The translations under genes and the position numbers were made by a program. 45,869 nucleotides of DNA from Zhongshania sp. (GTDB lineage Bacteria; Pseudomonadota; Gammaproteobacteria; Pseudomonadales; Spongiibacteraceae): assembly GCA_018066965.1 (NCBI GenBank), contig JAGPVP010000034.1, positions 1-45,869 of the forward strand, in the 5' to 3' direction. Under the pieces are notes generated by a model that saw nothing but the letters and a program-made list of their open reading frames with translations, was not told the origin of the DNA and searched no databases. Positions 1-7,500 of this stretch are shown here, in pieces. Each line of letters starts with the position of its first letter. Position 1 is the stretch's first letter.

Positions 1-223
1 CGAAAGGATAAGTATGTAGGTGAGGCGCTTTTTCATTCGATGATTTTATTCTTTCCCTGCTTGAGCTGCAAGACGTTCATTTCAGATGGCTTTTTAGAAT
101 TACCATGAGGAGGTCATAGCTATAACATATCCGATACGGTGCAGTATTGGAAATAGGGCGTGCAGGGTGCTAGAATGCAGATAGCCGATTATATGCTCTT
201 ATCTGTAGATATCAGGAAAATCC

Positions 224-1456
224 ATGGCCATTCCTAAACCCGTCCCGCTGTACCCGACATACAAAGACCTCAAAGAGGTAAAGCTTGAAGAGTTTCCTGA
301 TCTTGCCGCCTTGTTAGCCGACGCTGACCAATGGAAATCTAAGGCGTGGCTCTGGGGCCAGGAGTTTCTATCTTATATCGGTAGAAACAAGTCAGAACAC
401 ACATACACTCGATTTCGTTCTGAGATTGAAAAGTTTCTACTTTGGGCGTTTCTTGTTAAGGATAAGCCCATTGATGAATACCGAAAAGCCGACATTCTCG
501 AATACGCAGATTTCTGCTGGAGACCGCCATTAACTTGGATATCGCTATCTAATGTTGAAAAATTTCATATGAAAGGTGGTCTTTACACAAGTAACACTGA
601 ATGGGCACCCTTCAAACTGATGGTCGCCAAAGGGGACGAATCCAAGCGCGAAAAGAAAAAATACCGCCCCTCGCAAGAAACCTTACAAGCGACGTTCACC
701 GCGCTTAATGCCTTCTATAAGCATCTAACTGATGAAGAATACTGCTACGGTAACCCAGTACAAATCGCGAAAAAAGATTGTCGATACTTAATCAAAGATA
801 CACAGGTAAAGGACGTAAAGCGCTTATCAGAAGACCAGTGGAATTTTCTGCTCGATGTTGCGCATAACATGGCTGAGGACGACTCTAGATATGAGCGAAG
901 CCTGTTTCTCATTGCATCATTAAAAACACTCTTCCTCCGTATTTCAGAATACTCAGATCGCTCAGAATGGTCGCCCGCAATGAGTCATTTTTGGAAGGAT
1001 CATGACAACAATTGGTGGTTGAAAATCTACGGTAAGGGCCGAAAAGTCCGCGATGTAACAGTCCCTCCTAGCTTTCTAAGCTATTTAACACGCTACCGGC
1101 AATACCGTGGTTTAAATAAACTCCCTGTTGCAGGAGAAAACCACCCAATTATCGAGAAAATCCGAGGCCGTGGTGGAATGACAGCGCGGCAGTTATCACG
1201 GTTAGTACAAGAAGTTTTTGATCATGCATACGAACAAATGCAGGCACGATACGGCGAAGACAACGCTAGCAATTTTAAAGAAGCGACTTCACATTGGCTT
1301 CGGCATACAGGTGCAAGTTTAGAAATTGAACGCGGTCGCTCACTTAAAGATGTATCCGAGGATTTAGGCCATGCGAGCATGTCCACCACAGATACAGTTT
1401 ACGTGCAGACCGATGACAAAAAGCGTGCTGCTAGTGGTAGCGACCGAAAGGTTTGA
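224..1456 (+). CDS. Tyrosine recombinase / phage-type integrase
   Basis: Site-specific DNA recombinase of the tyrosine family, 410 aa. The C-terminal catalytic domain shows the expected residues: Arg239 in LFLRISE, a beta-hairpin Lys in GKGRKVRDV, His357-x-x-Arg360 in HWLRHT, His383 in LGHAS and the nucleophile Tyr393 in DTVYVQ, ten residues after His383 as is usual. The N-terminal part (about residues 35-190) resembles a core-binding SAM-like domain. The ATG is preceded by AGGA at a normal distance. All catalytic residues are present, so it looks intact. It has no excisionase, phage or conjugation neighbours, and I could not find a tRNA or a direct repeat that would mark an attachment site. 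It probably marks an integrated or decaying island; whether it mobilised the adjacent biosynthetic genes is unknown. Confidence 0.9.
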   Translation: MAIPKPVPLYPTYKDLKEVKLEEFPDLAALLADADQWKSKAWLWGQEFLSYIGRNKSEHTYTRFRSEIEKFLLWAFLVKDKPIDEYRKADILEYADFCWRPPLTWISLSNVEKFHMKGGLYTSNTEWAPFKLMVAKGDESKREKKKYRPSQETLQATFTALNAFYKHLTDEEYCYGNPVQIAKKDCRYLIKDTQVKDVKRLSEDQWNFLLDVAHNMAEDDSRYERSLFLIASLKTLFLRISEYSDRSEWSPAMSHFWKDHDNNWWLKIYGKGRKVRDVTVPPSFLSYLTRYRQYRGLNKLPVAGENHPIIEKIRGRGGMTARQLSRLVQEVFDHAYEQMQARYGEDNASNFKEATSHWLRHTGASLEIERGRSLKDVSEDLGHASMSTTDTVYVQTDDKKRAASGSDRKV

Positions 1457-1980
1457 TTAGATTGGGATATGCTATAAAAGCAGTTACCATTTCTTAGGAC
1501 GGTTTGTTATTGTCGTCTCTAAAACCTCTAATCAATGCGTAAATTACGATAATTCCTATTTAAATCAATATACTAACGTATTCTATCGCTGAATTAAGCT
1601 TAATCCCGACCAATCCCCATCCATCTGCAATAACTTGCCCGACCATATAAACCGCGAAAGCTTGGGTGAGCACCCTACATGTAGCGGCGCTGTCCAAGTG
1701 GCCAAAAGAAACCATCCTACATGGCGAGTAAATGGATGTGCTTATTGTTGCCCTACCTGTAACACAGGTTGAAACTAAGTAGTTCATCTTTACAACTTCT
1801 CATGGTCAATGGGCGTTGCAGCTTTCAGTCTTAACGCCCCAATCCTTTCCAGCCAAAGAAAGACCTCAATTCTTAAACTCATATCGAAATACCCTACCTA
1901 GTTACAACCAATAATTACTATTTTTCAATGGGTTCCGGAAATTAATGTTGGCAATAGTCTAAATCCTTAGAAAAGCACAG

Positions 1981-2146
1981 CGAGAGCTCGTGTTTCACGA
2001 AATAATTTGATAGGAAGTGGCTAGCACCCCGTCTACGTTCAGACAGAAAACCGTGTCCGGGCGGAAAGAGGGAAGGCACGGAAGGTCTGACGAGACCGAG
2101 ACAACACCTCATCCGTGAGCCTAATAATTGGATATTCGGCTCACGG
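1981..2146 (+). ncRNA. Candidate structured RNA or element end (run of hairpins)
   Basis: Consecutive short inverted repeats are packed here: TCGTG/CACGA (1988-2000, loop TTT), GTCT/AGAC (2031-2044), CCGTG-T-CC/GG-CACGG (2051-2081), GGTCT/AGACC around a GACG tetraloop (2084-2097), and the strongest, CCGTGAGCC/GGCTCACGG (2113-2121 with 2138-2146, 16-base loop). No T-run follows, so the last is not a classic terminator. No reverse transcriptase or transposase lies next to it. It could be a structured RNA, the palindromic right end of an IS200/IS605-type element whose genes are lost, or coincidence. The strand is uncertain. Confidence 0.25.
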
Positions 2147-2216
2147 GGAGCCCTTCAAATACTCAATCAAGAATTTTGAGCCATACCTAAAAACAACACA
2201 ACAATATCCAGTTAAA

Positions 2217-2345
2217 TCAATAGGATAAAGGAAAACGATGAGAGTTATAGGGCGAATTTAGTAAAATACCCAAAATACCAAGTAATATAAGGCCAGCGGC
2301 AGCATAAGTGCGCGCACGCTTGCCCATATAAGGGAACAAAAACAT
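2217..2345 (-). CDS. Small hypothetical membrane protein (42 aa)
   Basis: A 42-codon frame starting with ATG at 2345 behind AGGAAA with eight bases of spacing, a good ribosome binding site. It begins MFLFPYMGKRARTY, continues into one hydrophobic segment (AAAGLILLGILGILLN) and ends with a short polar tail. The positive residues before the helix suggest a single-pass membrane protein. It lies 64 bases downstream of the His/Cys-rich secreted-protein gene in the same direction, so the two could be cotranscribed. I do not recognise a family. It may equally be the surviving tail of a larger deleted membrane protein, since the reading frame stays open five codons upstream of the ATG to a TAG. Confidence 0.3.
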   Translation of the reverse strand: MFLFPYMGKRARTYAAAGLILLGILGILLNSPYNSHRFPLSY

Positions 2346-2408
2346 AGCAATAATTTCCTGCTAAATAAAATCGAATACCGAGAAAAATCAGCCGTTTTTT
2401 GGCAAGAA

Positions 2409-2744
2409 CTATGCGATGGGAGGACGGTACAGCGAACTACTTACTTGGGTGGGATACTGCGTTAAAGCGTCAAACTTGGGAGCGGGTTTCCCGAACAAGC
2501 CCATGTGAGCGTGTGAGGGCGGCACTACAGACGTAGTCATACCGTGGCAATGGCAGCAATGATGGCAGTCTAGCAAATCACTTTGCTGTTCAACGGCATC
2601 CACGGTGTCAAGCGCGTGGAGGTGTTCGCTAATGGCTTCATGTTGATCGTTGGCTTGATGGAATTGGTGCGCATCCGCTACCGCCGCAAAAGATTGCAGC
2701 AGAATAACGATTGCTAGAAATATGCGTATAGACGCGCTTCGCAC
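2409..2744 (-). CDS. His/Cys-rich secreted protein, CzcI/DUF2946-like
   Basis: 111-aa protein with an N-terminal signal peptide (about residues 1-25, IFLAIVILLQSFAAVADA) followed by a His-rich segment and a dense metal-binding cluster DCHHCCHCHG with Cys60, Cys63, Cys64 and Cys66. It ends in SSSLYRPPIA, almost the same tail as the protein at 15986-16390 in the copper locus, so the two are probably paralogues. The architecture recalls small periplasmic proteins found beside czc/cop metal-efflux genes (CzcI, DUF2946); I am confident of the type, not the metal. The start appears to be GTG at 2744, with only a weak upstream AGG. No efflux pump lies next to it here. A short dyad, CCGTAG-T-CTATGG, at 2777-2789 lies just upstream and could be an operator. 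Confidence 0.65.
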   Translation of the reverse strand: MRSASIRIFLAIVILLQSFAAVADAHQFHQANDQHEAISEHLHALDTVDAVEQQSDLLDCHHCCHCHGMTTSVVPPSHAHMGLFGKPAPKFDALTQYPTQVSSSLYRPPIA

Positions 2745-2975
2745 CTGATAACAAACCTATAACTGAACGATTGAGACCGTAGTCTATGGCAAACTCGCGA
2801 AAGTTCAAGCTTGAAATGACTAACTCAGCGAATATGACCGCCGGATTTCTAGCGCTGCTAGCGCGGTAATGTTAACGGAGTCTGGTTTTTCCTTGCCTTA
2901 TTTGCGTACACTGCCCCAAATTTTTAGTTCTCATATCAGTGTTCTAATCGAAATAAGCCGTTACCGAGCCACTCC

Positions 2976-3968
2976 ATGAAACAGCGCAGCAACCCGAACT
3001 TTCCCACTGAAAATGAAGATCAAGCCCTTTTAAGCGCGATACAAGACCTGCCAGTTAGACCAATATTCATTATGGGACTGCACCGTTCAGGAACGACATT
3101 TTTGTATGACACCGTGGCCAAATCATTTCCCCTCGCCCACTTAAGTCTATACCACCTACTCTATTTTGATCGCCTTCTTAGTAATAAACAGAACGGCACA
3201 GAACAACGCGATAAAAACCTGCTTAACCTCTTTTTTTCTGTGCAAGGTATTAGCGACAGAAACATTGACGGCACCCATATTGACGCCGATGCCGTAGAGG
3301 AATACGGATTTTTATTAAGAAAAAAGACCGGCACATTTAAATTGAACGATAGTAATACCGACTTATTTAAAAATCTATGTCGAAAATTATTAGCTGTTCA
3401 AACTGATAAAAAAGCGGTGTTACTAAAAAATCCTTGGGACACCGGTAATGCCCAAAGAATATTAAAGTACTGTCCCGAGGCGCGTTTTATCTATATCTCC
3501 CGCGAACCCATTGCGGTATTAAATAGCATGTTGAACGCCCTTCTCGCCTATATAGAAGGCCCTCAGGACTATCTTGAAATTCTATTAGATAACGGCAAAG
3601 GTCGCAGCGCGTATCGCACCGGCTACCTTGCCTGGATGGTATTGCGAGGTGTGCGTAAAGTACTTGGCCGCAATATTAGCGCACGCTTAGCGCGTGGTTT
3701 ACTTGCGAAAGATGTCGCCCGCCAAGTTGTAGTTTATCGTAAAGAGATTGCAGCATTACCTTGTGATCGGGCAATAGAAATTGACTACACAAGTTTAGTA
3801 GCCGACCCCGTCGCAACAATGCAAAAACTACAGGGGTTGCTCGACTTGACGGTAATCAACAATGCCCCGAGCAATGAGCTTAAGCAGCGGACTCAGTTGA
3901 ATCCTGTATTGCAAGGTTACGAACAAGCATTGCAACATTTAATCGATACACACGACGGAAGTTCTTAG
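2976..3968 (+). CDS. Sulfotransferase family protein (PAPS-dependent type)
   Basis: 330-aa protein predicted to transfer sulfate from PAPS to a hydroxyl or amino acceptor. The 5'-phosphosulfate-binding loop is clear: IMGLHRSGTTFLY with Arg37, Ser38, Gly39, Thr40 and Thr41. The 3'-phosphate site also fits, FIYISREPIAVLNS, where Arg176 and Ser184 have the eight-residue spacing seen in the family. No signal peptide or membrane segment is visible, so it should be cytosolic. It lies 561 bases upstream of the NRPS gene on the same strand, which makes sulfation of the NRPS-derived product a reasonable inference, but the gap means it may have its own promoter and substrate. Family membership is solid; the acceptor is unknown. 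Confidence 0.75.
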   Translation: MKQRSNPNFPTENEDQALLSAIQDLPVRPIFIMGLHRSGTTFLYDTVAKSFPLAHLSLYHLLYFDRLLSNKQNGTEQRDKNLLNLFFSVQGISDRNIDGTHIDADAVEEYGFLLRKKTGTFKLNDSNTDLFKNLCRKLLAVQTDKKAVLLKNPWDTGNAQRILKYCPEARFIYISREPIAVLNSMLNALLAYIEGPQDYLEILLDNGKGRSAYRTGYLAWMVLRGVRKVLGRNISARLARGLLAKDVARQVVVYRKEIAALPCDRAIEIDYTSLVADPVATMQKLQGLLDLTVINNAPSNELKQRTQLNPVLQGYEQALQHLIDTHDGSS

Positions 3969-4529
3969 CATCCCGCCGACCCGTTGCTTAGCTTGGAGCA
4001 TCACCAAGATACGCGACGGCGCTTCACCCCTCCAACTAATTTACGACGTACTAGTTGTTATTGCGCTGGCTTATATGCTCGCCTGTAGAAACGTCCAAGA
4101 GTCTATTGATGCCCCACTGAAATGCCGCCATATTTCATCTACGACACACAGCCACTACTGCACACATATAAAATATGAGCACTTCACATATCTATATATA
4201 TGTGAAATACCGGCTAAAATTACGGATTTCTATGACACTAATTTCTTTTGATGAGCACTATGTCACACTGTAGTGTAGGTATAAATACGTATTATGCTTC
4301 CGCAGCCAACAGCAGAATAGCGCAAGATTAATCAGGACATGCTCGGGCTGTAAGCCTATTTTTATGTTGCCAGCTTATGCAGCCCAAAAATAGTTGCGCT
4401 CTAAAGAAGTGCAAAAACCGACTATGTTCGATAACGATTAATCTGCGCCTATCTTGCCTCTGCATATTTTCGGCATGAGTTATTAACTTTTATGCCTTTA
4501 ATTAAATCGTATCTATATCTGCCATCGAG
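3969..4529. other. Long intergenic region before the NRPS gene
   Basis: No convincing gene. It contains a 24-base palindrome at 4183-4206 (listed separately), a smaller dyad ACACT-GT-AGTGT at 4265-4276, and at 4430-4443 the string GATAACGATTAATC, which resembles two imperfect Fur hexamers about 90 bases before the NRPS start. The stretch is AT-rich toward its right end. It probably holds the promoter and regulatory sites of the biosynthetic operon. Confidence 0.5.
4183..4206. promoter_or_regulatory. Perfect palindrome, candidate operator
   Basis: TTCACATAT and ATATGTGAA form 9-bp perfect arms around a six-base centre, about 325 bases upstream of the NRPS start. Size and symmetry suit a dimeric HTH regulator. 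It is not T-tailed, so it is a poor terminator for the upstream sulfotransferase gene. No regulator gene is adjacent, so the binding protein is unknown. Confidence 0.4.
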
Positions 4530-7500
4530 ATGAGTCAAATGACCGAAAGTATCGCAGCAAAATCACGCCCAAAAGCATCGCAACTTGCTGACAATGACCG
4601 ATATCTAGCCATTGATGTGCAGACCTACAAGGAGTCTAAAATCAAGCTGGCGCCGCTGACAGTTAAGCCTATCGTCTCGCCCGACACCCAATTTTTACCC
4701 CTTGCTCAGTCACAACGCGGGCTATGGTTTGGTGAGAAAATCGGCCCTAAAGACGCCATTTATAATATTGCGGAATACTGCGAAATCCTTGGCGACATCG
4801 ATCCGGATATTTTTATTGCCGCGCTGAAGCAAATAACCCAAGAAGCGGAAACCACCCGCGTCGAACTCCACGACACCGAAGATGGCCCCAAACAAATCAT
4901 ACTTGATAGCTATAAGGGTGAATTCCCTTTTGTTGATATGAGCGATGAAGTTGAGCCCCGTGCAGCAGCCGAAGCGTGGATGATGAATGAGCTAAGCGCG
5001 CCTATGGACCTAGCCTGTGATCCGTTATGGTTTTGCGCATTATTCAAAATTAACGATGCATGTTTTTTGTGGTATCAGCGTAGCCATCATGTCGTTCTCG
5101 ACGGATTTGGGGCGGGTATTATCTCGCGGCGCTGCGCAGATATTTATAATGCCTTACTTGAAGGACGCGACATTGGTCCAAGTCCATTTTTACCACTGCG
5201 CGATCAACTACAACAAGAAGCTAATTACCGACAATCAAGCCGCTATGAACGCGACCGTAGTTACTGGCTAGCGCAACTTCAATCTCTGCCAGACCCCGTC
5301 TCCCTGACTCGTCATAACGCTATTCGCGCCGGCGGCTTGCGCAGAAGTACGGCTCGCCTCTCCCAACACTCTAGTAGAACATTGCGACAATTTGGCAAAG
5401 ATGCCGGTGCAAGTTTGCCCCAAGTGCTTATCGGCTTATTTGCTGCTTATATTTATCGAATGACGGGCGCAGACGATTTGGTATTTGGTATGCCAGTTAC
5501 CGCACGCGCCAACCGCGATATGCGCAGCATCCCGTCTATGATGGCCAATGCGGTTTCTATTCGCTTGGCAATGCAGCCCGATCTAAATTTGACTAGCTTG
5601 ATTGCGCAAGTGTCAAAAGTAGTTCGCCAATCCTTGCGTCATCAGCAATTTCGTTACGAAGATCTGCGCCGCGAATTAGGTCTGCTTGGCCAAGGCCAAC
5701 AAATTTCGTGGGTGGGTGTGAACATTGAGCCTTTTGACTATGACTTGAAATTTGGCGGCCATCAGTGCCTTGCGCAAAACGTCTGTAACGGTACCGTCGA
5801 AGATTTAACCGTCTTCATTTATGACCGTGGCGACGATGAAGGTCTCCGCATAGACTTAGACGCCAACCCGGCGCTCTACACACAGTTTGATTTAGATGTG
5901 CATAGAGATCGCTTTGTACGCCTTATCAATGCAGTATTAGCAGAGCCGAACAGTGCGATTGGTGAGTTAAATCTACTATCACAAACTGAAAAGCACCAAC
6001 TATTAGATGAGTGGAACCGCACTGATCAAGCACTACCCAATACAAATTTTCCCGCGCTATTCGACGCCCAGGCAAACAAAACCCCAGCTGCAATTGCACT
6101 GTGTAGCGGCGATACATCGATTAACTACCAATCCTTGCAGCGCAGTGTAAATGAGCTGACACAGCGATTAATTGCCAATAATGTTGGTGTTGGCAGCCTA
6201 GTTGCCATCGCCCTCCCTCGCAATGAATTAATGCCTATAGCCTTGTTAGCAATTATGAAAACGGGCGCGGCCTACTTACCCCTTGACCCCGCCGCACCCG
6301 CTGAACGTGTGGCCATGATTTTGGACGAAGGTAAGCCAACACTGATTATTTCAAGCACAGAAATAAGCACAAAATTGTTCAGCAACACCAGCGCAATACT
6401 CAATTTAGACACTGCCGAACTAAATAACTCGGATTCAATACCAGCCTCACAAGCAAACATTAATGCCACTATCGATGGCGATACCAGTGCCTATGTGATC
6501 TACACCTCTGGATCTACAGGGCGCCCGAAAGGCGTTGAAATTAGCCATGCCGGTTTACTGAATTTTCTGCTGGCAATGCAAGACGAATTACAGATTCAGC
6601 CCAGCGATAAATTATTGGCATTAACCACCGTAGCCTTCGATATTGCCGCGCTAGAATTGTATCTGCCGTTAATTGTGGGGGCGCAAGTGGTAATTGCCAG
6701 CCGCGAGATTGCCAAAGATCCATCGGCATTAGCTCAGTTAATTAGCACGCAAAATATTAGTGTTATGCAAGCCACGCCATCGCACTGGCAAGCCCTACTT
6801 ACGGATCATGCTGAGCATTTACACAATGTGCGGCCACTGGTTGGCGGCGAAGCCCTGCCCGCCCAGCTCGCACATAAAATGCGTAAATTAGGGCATCCGA
6901 TTATCAACCTCTACGGCCCGACCGAAACCACAATTTGGTCAACTATTATGCGTTTAGATGGCGATAATTTAGATTCGCCGCCAATTGGCCGCCCCATTAA
7001 AAATACTCAGGTATACGTACTTGACCAAGCTATGCAGCCAGTCCCGCTGGCCGCTATTGGTGAACTTTATATTGGGGGTGCTGGCGTGGCCAAGGGATAT
7101 CTCCATCGCCCTGAGTTAACGGCAGAACGTTTTATTCCTAATCCATTTGGCAGCGGCCGCCTATATAAAACTGGCGACTTAGCACGCTGGCGTTCGGATG
7201 GCGTTCTTGAGTATTTAGGACGCAACGATTTCCAAATAAAAATTCGTGGATTCCGAATTGAGGCAGAAGACGTAGAAGCCAATATTCAACATTGCGACGG
7301 CGTTTCACAGGCCGTGGTCACCCTTCGCGAAGACCCCCGCGGCGAAAAAAAGCTCGTCGCTTATCTGATTCCAAGTATTCTTGAAAATGGCGAATCTGTA
7401 GAGCTTGATACCGCGGTACTACGCAAACGCTTAGAGCAAACACTGCCCGATTATATGATTCCTTCGGTCTTTATTTGCGTCGATGCATTTCCGACCAATG

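Larger units (their letters stand above)
1457..2408. other. Gene-poor, probably decayed 950-base stretch
   Basis: No convincing long gene lies here. On the minus strand, 1494-1787 reads as a 75-codon frame ending in a TAA at 1560-1562, then 21 more in-frame codons to a second stop. The part around the internal stop is hydrophobic (AIEYVSILI, stop, IGIIVIYALIRGF), so it may be a broken membrane-protein gene, or chance. The stretch also holds a series of hairpins (1981-2146) and a small minus-strand membrane ORF (2217-2345), listed separately. The mixture suggests an eroded junction of mobile DNA. Confidence 0.5.

Noticed and set aside
1-223. Possible attachment site before the integrase
   Set aside because: No tRNA end, inverted repeat or copy of a downstream sequence was found; nothing specific could be supported.
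2031-2146. Group II intron or retron RNA
   Set aside because: The hairpins lack the domain V pattern of group II introns, and there is no reverse transcriptase gene nearby.
4020-4253. Open plus-strand frame between the sulfotransferase and the NRPS
   Set aside because: It runs about 80 codons without a stop but has no good start or ribosome binding site and an unremarkable Cys/His/Tyr-rich translation; it also covers the palindrome.
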